A DNA stretch of 64,000 bases, taken from NCBI GenBank assembly GCA_017569285.1, contig CP069419.1, positions 3,100,001 to 3,164,000 of the forward strand. The letters run 5' to 3'. The translations under genes and the position numbers were made by a program. Under the pieces are notes generated by a model. It was not told where the DNA came from, ran no database searches, and was given only the letters and a program-made list of their open reading frames with translations. Shown here piece after piece: positions 1 through 8,617 of the stretch. This DNA is from Clostridiales bacterium. Its GTDB lineage: Bacteria; Bacillota; Clostridia; Christensenellales; Aristaeellaceae. Numbering within the stretch: the first letter of the stretch is position 1; every line of letters begins with the position of its first letter.

Positions 1-1139
1 CTCCCGGCATTCCGGATACCGCGCCGTTTGTGGTGCGGGCCAAGGAAGCCGGTATCTATGTGATCGGTGAGCTGGAACTTGCCGCACAGCTGTCCAAAGG
101 TACGCTGACGGCGGTAAGCGGTACAAACGGCAAAACCACCACCGTGTCCCTGCTGGGCGAGATATTCGCCAACAGCGGCAAAGTGACGCATGTGGTCGGA
201 AATATCGGATATCCATTCTCCCTGGCTGCCCTGGTGAGCAAGGAGGATGACGTGATTGTCTGCGAGGTCAGTTCCTTCCAGATGGAAACCGCGGACACCT
301 TCCATCCGCATGTCGCACTTCTGACGAATATTACGGAAGACCACCTGAACCGCCACGGAACCATGGAAGTTTATACGGCCATGAAGATGCGGATGTTTGC
401 CAACCAGACCGCGAATGATTATGCGGTATTCAACGCAGATGACCCGGGCCTGGAAGGGCTTGCAGCGCAGGTGCACAGCCATGTGCTCCAGTTCAGCCGG
501 AAGACCGAGGTGAAGGAAGGCGCGTTTGTCCGCGACGGACAGATTATCATCCGGATGAACGGGACGGAGCGGAAGGTATGCGGGACCGAGGAAATCTACA
601 TTCCCGGGCCGCACAACCTGGAAAACGCCCTGGGCGCCGTATGCGTGGCAGCTGCCATGAAGGTTCCGATACCGGTAATCCGGCACAGCCTGCGGACGTT
701 CCGGGGCGTTGAACACCGTATTGAACGGGTGCGTGAGCTGGAAGGCATTACCTACATCAACGACAGCAAGGGAACGAATACCGATTCAACCATCAAGGCC
801 GTACAGACGATGACCGCTCCGACTGTGATCATCCTTGGCGGTTATGACAAGCATACATCCTTTGAGCCGCTGAGCCGGGAAATGCGGCAGAGCCCGATGA
901 TCCGCAAAGCAATCCTGATCGGCGAGACGGCGGACCTGATCCGGACCAGCCTGGAACGGAACGGGTTTACCAACTTTGAGTATGCCGGAAGCCTCGGTGA
1001 AGCGGTCCAGAAGGCCAGGGCATCCGCCGAAGGCGGCTGGAACGTCCTGCTGAGCCCCGCGTGCGCAAGTTTTGACATGTTCAAGGACTATGAGGAACGG
1101 GGTCGGGTGTTCAAGGAAATTGTAAACGGACTCGAATAA
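1..1139 (+). CDS. murD: UDP-N-acetylmuramoylalanine-D-glutamate ligase MurD (5' truncated)
   Basis: Cytoplasmic Mur ligase that adds D-Glu to UDP-MurNAc-L-Ala with ATP. The reading frame is already open at base 3 and the first visible residues (PGIP then GIYVIGELEL) are internal MurD sequence, so the N-terminal Rossmann part lies outside the window. The ATP-binding P-loop GTNGKTT is near base 120, and the conserved EVSSFQ, NITEDHLNRH, GVEHR, NDSKGTN and LLSPACASFD segments follow in MurD order to a normal C-terminus. It is followed 31 bases later by ftsQ, as in dcw clusters, although murG and murC are not between them. Family assignment is very secure. Confidence 0.97.
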   Translation, partial: PGIPDTAPFVVRAKEAGIYVIGELELAAQLSKGTLTAVSGTNGKTTTVSLLGEIFANSGKVTHVVGNIGYPFSLAALVSKEDDVIVCEVSSFQMETADTFHPHVALLTNITEDHLNRHGTMEVYTAMKMRMFANQTANDYAVFNADDPGLEGLAAQVHSHVLQFSRKTEVKEGAFVRDGQIIIRMNGTERKVCGTEEIYIPGPHNLENALGAVCVAAAMKVPIPVIRHSLRTFRGVEHRIERVRELEGITYINDSKGTNTDSTIKAVQTMTAPTVIILGGYDKHTSFEPLSREMRQSPMIRKAILIGETADLIRTSLERNGFTNFEYAGSLGEAVQKARASAEGGWNVLLSPACASFDMFKDYEERGRVFKEIVNGLE

Positions 1140-1170
1140 ACAGACCAAAGTCTGGAAAGGGAGTGAACGT

Positions 1171-2259
1171 GTGGAAGGACCCGGAAAAAACTGGCCTGTC
1201 AAGCGGGCCGGCGATTCAAACGCCTCGCACGGCGCTCCCGGGGTACGGGACTGGCAGAAAAACACCTGGACCGGACCGATGCCGATGAACGCCAGTCCCT
1301 TTGAGGAACCGGAAGACGCACCGGAACTGCTGAAGGACCGGTCTGAAAACCTGAGCGACCGGGAAGGCGCATTCTGGCAGCAGGCAACAACCGGCTACCA
1401 GCACACTGCCGGCGGGGAACCCCAGCGTTCCGCCGCGGCGCAGGCAGCCAAATCCCCCCGAAAACCGAAAAAGAAAAAGACCAACAGAAGCAGCGCGGGC
1501 ATGCGGGCCGCGCTGGCGCTTGTCGCGCTGGCGGGCATTACGGTGTGCGTGCTGTATTTTATTGTGTTCCGGGTACGGGAAATCCGCGTGGAAGGGAATG
1601 AACTGATCTCCCGGGCGGACGTCATCCGCCTGAGCGGCATCCAGTACGGATCCAGCATCCTGACACTGAGCGAAGAAATTACCGGACGGGATTTGGAAGC
1701 CCGGGCGGTCAGCGAAGCGAAGCGCACCGGCAACTCAAATTACTACTGCCTGCAGTTCCGCTACCTGGACAAGCTGATGCCCGGGACAGTCGTAATCTCT
1801 GTGAAAGAGCGGGAACCCTGCTGCTGGATGACCCTGAGGGGCATCATGTTCGTGATGGACAAGAACCGGATGGTGCTGTATGAAACCGAGGACCCGACCA
1901 TCCGGCCGGCCAGCCTTGTGGAAGTGAAAGGGCTGAATATCCGCGGCGGAGATCATGCCGGACAGACGCTGACGCTGAATTCAGCGGTACAGCAGAGCAT
2001 ATTTGACAACCTGTTCCTGGAACTGAAGGTGCTTGGATGCACTTCCATCATTGAGGAAGTGGACCTGAGCAATACGTCCTCCATCCTGCTGGTGACCCGC
2101 GACGGTTATACGGTAAGCCTTGGCGACCGGGAACGGATCCATGCCAAGCTGCGCAGCATGCTGTATGTACGGGAAAAGCTGCTGGAGCTCGGGAAGAACG
2201 GAGGATCCATCAACGTATCCGTTCCGGAAACCCCGACGTATTCTCCTTCCGGGAGTTAA
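1171..2259 (+). CDS. ftsQ: cell division protein FtsQ/DivIB
   Basis: Bitopic divisome protein that bridges early and late division proteins. The GTG start at 1171 has GGGAGTG just upstream. The first 110 residues are a hydrophilic, Pro/Lys-rich cytoplasmic tail ending in a KPKKKKTN stretch. One membrane helix covers about 111-133, and a POTRA domain begins at REIRVEGNELISRADVIRLSG. The beta domain follows (KLMPGTVVISVKERE, then a typical FVMDKNRMVLYE strand pair). The cytoplasmic tail is long for the family. Context between murD and ftsA supports the call. A Ser/Pro tail (PETPTYSPSGS) ends the protein. Confidence 0.92.
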   Translation: MEGPGKNWPVKRAGDSNASHGAPGVRDWQKNTWTGPMPMNASPFEEPEDAPELLKDRSENLSDREGAFWQQATTGYQHTAGGEPQRSAAAQAAKSPRKPKKKKTNRSSAGMRAALALVALAGITVCVLYFIVFRVREIRVEGNELISRADVIRLSGIQYGSSILTLSEEITGRDLEARAVSEAKRTGNSNYYCLQFRYLDKLMPGTVVISVKEREPCCWMTLRGIMFVMDKNRMVLYETEDPTIRPASLVEVKGLNIRGGDHAGQTLTLNSAVQQSIFDNLFLELKVLGCTSIIEEVDLSNTSSILLVTRDGYTVSLGDRERIHAKLRSMLYVREKLLELGKNGGSINVSVPETPTYSPSGS

Positions 2260-2324
2260 AAACAGACCGATGTCTAAAATTGTTACAAAATGGCGGAAAA
2301 ATGTAATAAAATGGGCATAAACAC

Positions 2325-2353
2325 TTGCAATCATTCAATAAAAGTCATATAAT
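2325..2353 (+). promoter_or_regulatory. sigma-A-type promoter for ftsA-ftsZ
   Basis: TTGCAA at 2325-2330 and a perfect TATAAT at 2348-2353 are separated by exactly 17 bases in an AT-rich gap between ftsQ and ftsA. This suggests ftsAZ has its own start site in addition to read-through from murD-ftsQ. Confidence 0.75.
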
Positions 2354-2434
2354 AACACATGATATGCCATTATATGGTAGGATTCTGCCTGAAAACAGAC
2401 GGGATCCTGAGTTCACCAGGGGGGAACGAAACCT

Positions 2435-3628
2435 ATGAAAACAACGGTTGCGGCCATTGATTTCGGGACGAGCAAGATTGTTACGCTTGTTGCCGAGAAC
2501 AGCGGCAGCCAGCGGTGCGACATTGTCGCGGCCGGCGTGGCGAAGTATGACGGCTATCTGACAGAAGGATGGAACAATCCCGGCCAACTGGACGAGGCGA
2601 TCCGCCGGTCCATCAGCGATGCCGAGGAGCAGTCCGGCAGCAAGATCCGGGAGATCACCGTCGGTGTTCCCGGAGCGTTCACCCGCGTTTATGCCACCCA
2701 GGTGACCATCACCCTGAAGGGGACGGATCCCCGCGTCACATCGGGCGATGTGAAGGCCGCCTTTGACAAGGCGTCCCAGAACCTGGCCAACATGCCCGGC
2801 GTTGTGGTCCATTCCAGCCCGGCGTGGTTTATGGTGGACAGCGGAAAGAAAACCCTGGAGCCTGTCGGCATGAAGGGACGCGAGATGACCGCGTTCATCA
2901 GCTTCGTGGTTGGCAACCGGTTCTTCGTCGATGACGTGACCAACCGGATGGCGGACCTGGGCATTGTGGTGACCAGCTTCTACTCCACATCCGCCGGTGA
3001 AGCGATGCTGTACCTGAACGAGCAGGAGCGCGACCATACATCCGTCCTGATCGACATGGGGTACCTGAATACCGAAATTATCGGGGTGGAAGGCGACGCG
3101 ATCATCTACCACAAGGTGCTGGACGTCGGCGGCGGCGATATCGCCGTAGCCCTGGCGGAAGAACTGGACATCTCCCTGAGCGCCGCGGAAGACATCAAGC
3201 GCAAGTTCGTTTACGGCATTGAAACCAGCGGGGAAACCTACGAAGTCCCCGGAGCTGACGGGCAGAAGGGAACGACCTTTACCCGTGAGCAGGTGAAACC
3301 GATTATCTGCAAGGCGGTTGATGAAATCTGCGAGCAGATCAAGACCGCGATTGACGATGACTTCGGCAGCCTCGGCAGCTGGAGCAGCGTATTCATGACC
3401 GGCGGCGGAATGAGCTTCAACCGCGGCGGTAAGGAATACATGGCCGGGAAGCTCGGCCGGCCCGTCCAGGAAACCCCGCGCCGGACCACCAAGCTGAACA
3501 GCCACAGCTTCTCCAGCGCACTGGGCCTGATGGACCTGATTATCGATACGATTGAACAGCAGCGCCAGCCGGCAGCCGGTGTGGGCGGCAGGATCAAGGA
3601 CTTCTTCCGGAGTCTGTTGGGAGGTTAA
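2435..3628 (+). CDS. ftsA: cell division protein FtsA (divergent)
   Basis: Actin-like ATPase that tethers FtsZ filaments to the membrane. The start has GGGGGGAACG upstream. Residues 6-20 ([14 protein letters not shown]) form the phosphate-1 loop, and [13 protein letters not shown] near residue 325 is the adenosine motif. The C-terminus [14 protein letters not shown] is the amphipathic membrane-targeting helix after a flexible QQRQPAAG linker. The phosphate-2 segment reads [14 protein letters not shown] instead of the usual DIGGGTTD-type loop, so nucleotide hydrolysis may be altered. It lies 4 bases before ftsZ and shares its promoter. The role is strongly supported by position and architecture. 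Confidence 0.93.
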   Translation: MKTTVAAIDFGTSKIVTLVAENSGSQRCDIVAAGVAKYDGYLTEGWNNPGQLDEAIRRSISDAEEQSGSKIREITVGVPGAFTRVYATQVTITLKGTDPRVTSGDVKAAFDKASQNLANMPGVVVHSSPAWFMVDSGKKTLEPVGMKGREMTAFISFVVGNRFFVDDVTNRMADLGIVVTSFYSTSAGEAMLYLNEQERDHTSVLIDMGYLNTEIIGVEGDAIIYHKVLDVGGGDIAVALAEELDISLSAAEDIKRKFVYGIETSGETYEVPGADGQKGTTFTREQVKPIICKAVDEICEQIKTAIDDDFGSLGSWSSVFMTGGGMSFNRGGKEYMAGKLGRPVQETPRRTTKLNSHSFSSALGLMDLIIDTIEQQRQPAAGVGGRIKDFFRSLLGG

Positions 3629-3632
3629 GAAC

Positions 3633-5078
3633 ATGATTGAATTCCAGAACGAAGAGCAGAGCAACTTTGCTTCCATCAAGGTCGTCGGATGCGGCGGCGG
3701 CGGAAACAACGCCGTGAACCGGATGATGGACGCCGGGCTGCGCGGCGTTGAATTTATCGCGGTGAATACCGACCGGCAGGCACTGGGCCAGTCCAATGCC
3801 CAGGTAAAAATCCAGATCGGCGAAAAGCTGACAAAGGGCCTTGGCGCCGGAGCCCATCCCGATGTGGGCCGCCGCGCAGCGGAAGAAAGCCGCGAGGAGA
3901 TTGCCTCCGCGCTGAAGGGCGCTGACCTGGTGTTCATTACCGCCGGTATGGGTGGCGGCACCGGAACCGGCGCGGCTCCCATTGTGGCGGAAGTGGCCCG
4001 GGACCTCGGCATGCTGACGATTGCCGTGGTTACCAAGCCCTTCAACTTTGAAGGCAAACAGCGGATGAAAAATGCGGAAGCCGGCATTGAAGAGCTGAAG
4101 ACGAATGTGGACACCCTGGTGGTGATTCCGAATGACCGGTTGCTGCAGGTGGTTAGCAAGCAGACCAGCATGATCGAGGCTTTCCGTGTTGCGGATGACG
4201 TGCTGCGGCAGGGCATCCAGGGCATCAGCGACCTGATTGCTGTGCCGGCAATGATCAACCTCGACTTCGCGGACGTGAAGACCGTGATGGAATCCGGCGG
4301 AATGGCCCATATGGGTATCGGTATCGGCAGCGGCGAGAACAAGCTGGTCGATGCCGCGAAGAACGCGATCGCATCCCCGCTGCTGGAGACCAACATCGAC
4401 GGCGCACGCGCTGTGCTGATCAACATTACCGGCGGCGCCGATATCTCCATTGTGGATATCAACGAAGCGGCCAACCTGGTGATGGAAGCAGCCGATCCGG
4501 ACGCAAACATCATCTTCGGTGCCGGCATCGACGAGACCATGGGCGACGACGTACGGATCACCGTGATCGCGACCGGCTTCGAAAAGACGCCTTTCCCGAC
4601 CCGGGAGCCCGCGAAAAAGCCGCGTGAAATTGAGCATGAACGCCTGTTCGGATCCTTCGGGACCAACTTCAGCCGCGATACGGCCGCATCCGTAGCGGAA
4701 CGGGATAACGGAAGCTCTTTCCTGAACCGGAGCACCGGAGAGGTGCCGACCTTCATGAGCACCAGCCGTCCCAGCATGGGCGTGCCCGGCATGGTGAACA
4801 CCGGATCTTTCCAGACCGGGTTCAGCTACCAGCAGACCGCCCCGCAGGACCTCCAGGCAACGCGGCCCTACCAGCCCATGGGAAATAACCCCACCGGCGG
4901 CAACGCACCTGTGAATCCGAATCCGTTCCAGATGAACCAGCCGCAGAATTACCAGCCGCTGTTCAACAGCAACGGCCAGGTGACCGGCCAGACGGGCAGC
5001 TTCCAGCCAATTCCGCAGAGCCAGGCCATGACGACGGATGACCACGGCGTACCGGGATTCCTGAAGCGGAAAAAGTAA
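3633..5078 (+). CDS. ftsZ: cell division protein FtsZ
   Basis: Tubulin-like GTPase that forms the Z ring. I chose ATG 3633 because GGGAGG lies just upstream and residues [11 protein letters not shown] lead directly into the core; an in-frame ATG at 3552 would overlap fts[14 protein letters not shown] begins the nucleotide fold, and [12 protein letters not shown] is the tubulin signature loop. The T7 loop [11 protein letters not shown] follows. After about residue 315 comes a long Gln/Asn/Pro-rich linker, then the C-terminal peptide [13 protein letters not shown] that binds FtsA. Length is 481 residues, long for FtsZ because of the linker. A double terminator follows. Confidence 0.98.
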   Translation: MIEFQNEEQSNFASIKVVGCGGGGNNAVNRMMDAGLRGVEFIAVNTDRQALGQSNAQVKIQIGEKLTKGLGAGAHPDVGRRAAEESREEIASALKGADLVFITAGMGGGTGTGAAPIVAEVARDLGMLTIAVVTKPFNFEGKQRMKNAEAGIEELKTNVDTLVVIPNDRLLQVVSKQTSMIEAFRVADDVLRQGIQGISDLIAVPAMINLDFADVKTVMESGGMAHMGIGIGSGENKLVDAAKNAIASPLLETNIDGARAVLINITGGADISIVDINEAANLVMEAADPDANIIFGAGIDETMGDDVRITVIATGFEKTPFPTREPAKKPREIEHERLFGSFGTNFSRDTAASVAERDNGSSFLNRSTGEVPTFMSTSRPSMGVPGMVNTGSFQTGFSYQQTAPQDLQATRPYQPMGNNPTGGNAPVNPNPFQMNQPQNYQPLFNSNGQVTGQTGSFQPIPQSQAMTTDDHGVPGFLKRKK

Positions 5079-5094
5079 TCTGACCCAAAATACC

Positions 5095-5124
5095 AGAAGC
5101 GCGGAGCATAAGCCCCGCGCTTCT
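5095..5124. terminator. hairpin after ftsZ
   Basis: AGAAGCGCGG (5095-5104) pairs perfectly with CCGCGCTTCT (5115-5124). The T-run on the plus strand is weak, so it probably acts together with the next hairpin. Confidence 0.6.
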
Positions 5125-5133
5125 TCCATACGA

Positions 5134-5166
5134 AAAACCCGGAGGCAGGGGAAGCCTCCGGGTTTT
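5134..5166. terminator. bidirectional terminator between ftsZ and the VanW gene
   Basis: AAAACCCGGAGGC pairs with GCCTCCGGGTTTT around a 7-base loop. A and T runs flank both sides, so it can stop transcription from the convergent ftsZ and VanW-family genes. Confidence 0.9.
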
Positions 5167-5179
5167 ACTGAATCAGGGA

Positions 5180-6907
5180 TCAGCGCTTCTTCACGCCGAC
5201 ATATATTTTTTCCGGCTGCGCAGGATACGTGCAGCGGCCCAGTTCCTTCCGCTCAATGAGACGACCGTTCCGGTATTCCTCCCGGTAGGTCATGTATTCA
5301 TAACCCATCTTCGGATCGGAAACGGAGACCTGCTCATCGGTATAGGTGGCATACTTCCCCTCGGTGTCCTTGATGTATTTCGGTCCGCCGCTGGCCACCA
5401 GCTCCCCGGTTTTCTCTGATTTGATTTCATAGGACGTACCGCCCAGATCCCTGCCGTAAATGATCACATGCGTCTGCAGTGAGTTTTTCCCGTTTTTGCC
5501 GGGTTCAACCCTGGCGGCAATATAAACGGGGGAATCCGTATTGTTGACAAACTTCAGGTCGACTTTCCGGTTGCTGCCCCAGGAGACGGTGGCATCCAGG
5601 CCGTAGTCCGTATAATTGACCTTGTCGGAATGATAGGACCGGTCTGTGACTTCCAGGCCGGCCCTTACGGCAGCCTGATATACCGTGGTGCTGGCCTGGC
5701 ATACACCGCCGCCGACTCCCATGACATGCTCGCCCTGGTCATATTCTTCCGCCGGATTGAATCCGTTTTTCGTTGAACGCTCCCCGACAATTCCGTTAAA
5801 GCTGAACACGGCACCCGGATCCAGCCGGTATCCGTTGAACCGGGAAAAGGCGAGGCGGATATTGTCATTCCGGTATGCGTCCGAGGAAGAGGAAATCTGC
5901 GTTACCGCTTCGCCGCGCTTTGTGTACAGGAGGCTGATGCTGTTTTTGGTCTGCTCCGGCGCAACCTGCTCCGGTTCGATGGCCAGGGTGCCGCTTTCCA
6001 GACGAGCAGCCATATCCGCAATACGATCCACCAGCGCCTGTGCATCCAGGTTCAGGCCGGCAATTTCATCCGAATATTCAAAGGGGTTCTCCCGGTCCGG
6101 ATAAAAACCGGTCATTTCCGCGTTCTGCGGGGAACGGTCCAGACTCTGTTTGATGGTGTATACAATATCAATAATCCGGGACACATTTCCGGAAGTATGA
6201 CCGGTGGAGAAATAACGCGGTTCTTCGGCAGCCGCGGCAATCTCGTCATACAGTTCCCGGTCGCTCCGCTTTCCGTTGTAATTGTGCCCGATTTCCCACG
6301 CGGCATCCAGCGCGGACGAGACGTCCGGTTCCATTCCGATGGCGGCGGCGGTGATGGTATTGGTGAAGCCGTTATAGGTGAGATCCACATGCCAGGCATT
6401 CAGCTGCTGCAGGCTCCGGTTCCGGACCGCGGTCCATCCCTCATCTGCCGTCAGGCCGCTGAGGGAAAGGCCGTCCACGTAGACACCGGGGCAGAAGACG
6501 TTATAGTTCAGTTCCACGGTGGAACGGACCGCATCCCGGACCGGGGCGGATGCCGGGCGGGTTATTCCGGAAAAGACCACAACCAGGAGGATGACCAGGA
6601 CCGCAGCGGCAATGAAAAGGATATTGCGGTATTTTGTAAAGCCGGCAGGCTTCCGTGAAACATTTCCGGAGGGAACGCGGCTGCGGGGACCGGACGGCGC
6701 GGAAGGCGCCGGACCGATGCTGCCCGGATATGATGCGTACGACGCTGCCTGCGGACGGGGGACAGGAGCACCGGCAGAGGGCATACAGCCGCGCATGCTG
6801 CCCGATGGTACGGACCGGGGCTGCGGCTGACCCTGCGGGGAAACGGGAACCTGTCCCGGCTGGCTGACACCGTAATGCGGGTACTGGCTGCTGCGATAAT
6901 CGGACAT
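5180..6907 (-). CDS. VanW-family membrane-anchored protein
   Basis: Probable envelope protein with a VanW domain; the biochemical role of the family is not established. ATG 6907 is preferred over ATG 6913 because AAAGGTGG then sits 7 bases away rather than 1. Residues 1 to about 88 are a Pro/Ser/Gln-rich cytoplasmic tail, followed by one membrane helix at about 92-114 (NILFIAAAVLVILLVVVFSG). A PG-binding-4-like region follows, and then the VanW core: FSFNGIVGERS, GGGVCQASTTVYQAA, and a SWGSNRKVDLKFVNN strand. The end (about 500-575) resembles a G5-type strand module. It is convergent with ftsZ and divergent from the solute-binding protein at 7112. Confidence 0.88.
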   Translation of the reverse strand: MSDYRSSQYPHYGVSQPGQVPVSPQGQPQPRSVPSGSMRGCMPSAGAPVPRPQAASYASYPGSIGPAPSAPSGPRSRVPSGNVSRKPAGFTKYRNILFIAAAVLVILLVVVFSGITRPASAPVRDAVRSTVELNYNVFCPGVYVDGLSLSGLTADEGWTAVRNRSLQQLNAWHVDLTYNGFTNTITAAAIGMEPDVSSALDAAWEIGHNYNGKRSDRELYDEIAAAAEEPRYFSTGHTSGNVSRIIDIVYTIKQSLDRSPQNAEMTGFYPDRENPFEYSDEIAGLNLDAQALVDRIADMAARLESGTLAIEPEQVAPEQTKNSISLLYTKRGEAVTQISSSSDAYRNDNIRLAFSRFNGYRLDPGAVFSFNGIVGERSTKNGFNPAEEYDQGEHVMGVGGGVCQASTTVYQAAVRAGLEVTDRSYHSDKVNYTDYGLDATVSWGSNRKVDLKFVNNTDSPVYIAARVEPGKNGKNSLQTHVIIYGRDLGGTSYEIKSEKTGELVASGGPKYIKDTEGKYATYTDEQVSVSDPKMGYEYMTYREEYRNGRLIERKELGRCTYPAQPEKIYVGVKKR

Positions 6908-6950
6908 CGTCATTCCACCTTTCTACACGCATATAACGGACCTGGAATGA

Positions 6951-6979
6951 TGTTTATTCCGCAAACGCAAAAAAGTCAA
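6951..6979 (-). promoter_or_regulatory. candidate promoter for the VanW gene
   Basis: On the minus strand TTGACT (6979-6974) is followed 17 bases later by TAAACA (6956-6951). The -10 is poor (3 of 6). The -35 sits inside the loop of an inverted repeat (6962-6995), which could let a bound protein occlude it. Confidence 0.35.
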
Positions 6980-6995
6980 GAGGATTTTGCGTTTG
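6962..6995. promoter_or_regulatory. inverted repeat in a divergent intergenic region (possible operator)
   Basis: CAAACGCAAAA (6962-6972) and TTTTGCGTTTG (6985-6995) are perfect 11-base arms around a 12-base centre. It lies between two divergent genes, where a terminator is not expected. A very similar CGCAAA/TTTGCG repeat occurs at 13897-13920. Confidence 0.5.
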
Positions 6996-7042
6996 ACGGC
7001 ATTCCGGAAAGACGGAAGAACGTTCCGCGGACAACAGTTCAG

Positions 7043-7073
7043 GGTGGAAAAAACGGCAGAGATGGAGTATAAT
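7043..7073 (+). promoter_or_regulatory. promoter of the 7.1-13.8 kb operon
   Basis: TATAAT at 7068-7073, with TGGAAA at 7045-7050 as a weak -35 at 17 bases. The block from GGTGGAAAA (7043) to TATAAT closely matches the block at 14037-14067 with identical spacing. Confidence 0.65.
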
Positions 7074-7111
7074 ATTATTTTGGAATGGAATGGAAACAGG
7101 GAGGAAGCAAC

Positions 7112-8617
7112 ATGCGGAAACTGCTCGCGATGATCCTGGCGCTTGTGCTGACGGCCGGCTGCGCGCTGGCGGAAGGGCCCAAGGCGCCTGACTATATCCT
7201 GGAAGGATTCGACGGTGAAAACTCCGGGGTCATATGGGAAACAAACCTGTTCTTTACGAGAATGCAGGAAAAAACCGGAATCAGCTTCCAGTTCCGCCAG
7301 GAAGCCACTGCGGACGGCTGGACGAACCGGAAAAAGGAAATTGCCCGGGGTGAAAACCTGCCGGATGTGCTGTTCAAAGCGGAACTGACGACCGAAGAGA
7401 CCGCCCAAATGGCGAAGGACGGGATCCTGATTGACCTGAAACCGTACCTGGAGCAGTATGCGCCGGATCTGTGGGCGATCCTGCAGGCGAATCCGGAATA
7501 TCTGGCGGCCATCACCCTGCCGGACGGCAAAATCGCGGCGCTGCCCGCGTTCAACCGGCTGCAGAACAATGACCTGATGTGGATCAACCGGACCTGGCTG
7601 AACCGGCTGCAGCTGAAGGCTCCGACCACCGCGGATGAGCTGACCGAGGTGCTGCGGGCATTCAAAACGCAGGATCCGAACGGACAGAACGGGGCGGATG
7701 AGATTCCGCTGGCGTTTATCGGCATGTGGGAGCTGCGCTTCCTGGGGCATGCCTTCGGAATCATCGACAATGACTATTATATGGCCGTTGAGGACGGGAA
7801 TGTGGTTTCGCACCTGGATTCGGAGCAGAACCGCGCGTTCCTCAGCTGGCTGCATACGCTTTGGGATGAAAAACTGCTGGACCAGAACGGCTTCAGCATC
7901 GCGGATGCCCTGCGGCAGATTACCGACGACAAAAAGGCGATTCCCTACGGCCTGATTATGGGCCCGACCCCGCTGACCACTATTCCGGTTTCCGCGCTGG
8001 GACAGTATGACATCCTGATGCCGCTGAAGGCAGACGGAAAACAGGAATACCGGGACCTTCCCGGGGACCTGATTCCGGGAACGTTCGCGATCACGAGCGC
8101 CTGCAGGGAGCCGGAGAAGCTGGTGGCCTGGGTGAATATCCTGTATACGCGGGAGGGATCCTCCATGGCCCAGTACGGCCTGGAGGGAGAAGAGTACTCC
8201 TGGCGGGAAGACGGCCTGTGGGAGTGGAACGAAGACCTGAATACGGTTGCAAACTATATCCTGAAGGAAAAGACGATCAGCGGCGGAACCGCGGCGCCGG
8301 GAATCGAGCTGGAGGATTTCCAGCTGAAGTATTCGGATGAAGCCACCCGCCGGAATATCGAAATGATGGCGGAAGCAAAGCAGTACAGCGTAAAGCCGTT
8401 CCCGGCCGTCGTGCTGAATGAGGAAGACGCCGCGGAGATTGCGCGGATCCAGAAGGAACTGGGAAGGTACGCGGAAAAGACTATGGCCTGCTTTGTGACC
8501 GGCGACATTCCGCTGGATGATGAAAACTGGAAGGCGTTCTGCGACCGCGTGCATGAACTGGGGCTGGATGACGCGAAAGCCATCTGGCAGAAGTATGTGA
8601 CAAAGGGGAATGAATGA
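7112..8617 (+). CDS. extracellular solute-binding protein, family 1 type
   Basis: Periplasmic-type binding protein of an ABC importer, probably for a carbohydrate. ATG 7112 follows GGGAGG by 8 bases. The signal peptide MRKLLAMILALVLTAGCALA ends in ALA before EG; the internal TAGC is only an imperfect lipobox, so lipoprotein versus free secretion is unresolved. The mature part shows the family pattern: LPDVLFKAELT, DGILIDLKPYLEQY, LPDGKIAALPAF and TADELTEVLRAFKTQDPNG. Length is 501 residues. No permease or ATPase genes adjoin it. It is the first gene of an operon and overlaps the next gene by 4 bases. Substrate unknown. Confidence 0.85.
   Translation: MRKLLAMILALVLTAGCALAEGPKAPDYILEGFDGENSGVIWETNLFFTRMQEKTGISFQFRQEATADGWTNRKKEIARGENLPDVLFKAELTTEETAQMAKDGILIDLKPYLEQYAPDLWAILQANPEYLAAITLPDGKIAALPAFNRLQNNDLMWINRTWLNRLQLKAPTTADELTEVLRAFKTQDPNGQNGADEIPLAFIGMWELRFLGHAFGIIDNDYYMAVEDGNVVSHLDSEQNRAFLSWLHTLWDEKLLDQNGFSIADALRQITDDKKAIPYGLIMGPTPLTTIPVSALGQYDILMPLKADGKQEYRDLPGDLIPGTFAITSACREPEKLVAWVNILYTREGSSMAQYGLEGEEYSWREDGLWEWNEDLNTVANYILKEKTISGGTAAPGIELEDFQLKYSDEATRRNIEMMAEAKQYSVKPFPAVVLNEEDAAEIARIQKELGRYAEKTMACFVTGDIPLDDENWKAFCDRVHELGLDDAKAIWQKYVTKGNE

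Noticed and set aside
2345-5129. Long open frames on the minus strand across ftsA-ftsZ (818 and 511 codons)
   Set aside because: They lie antisense to secure division genes, have no ribosome sites, and read as Arg/Ser/Pro-rich or His-rich shadow sequence caused by high GC at third codon positions.
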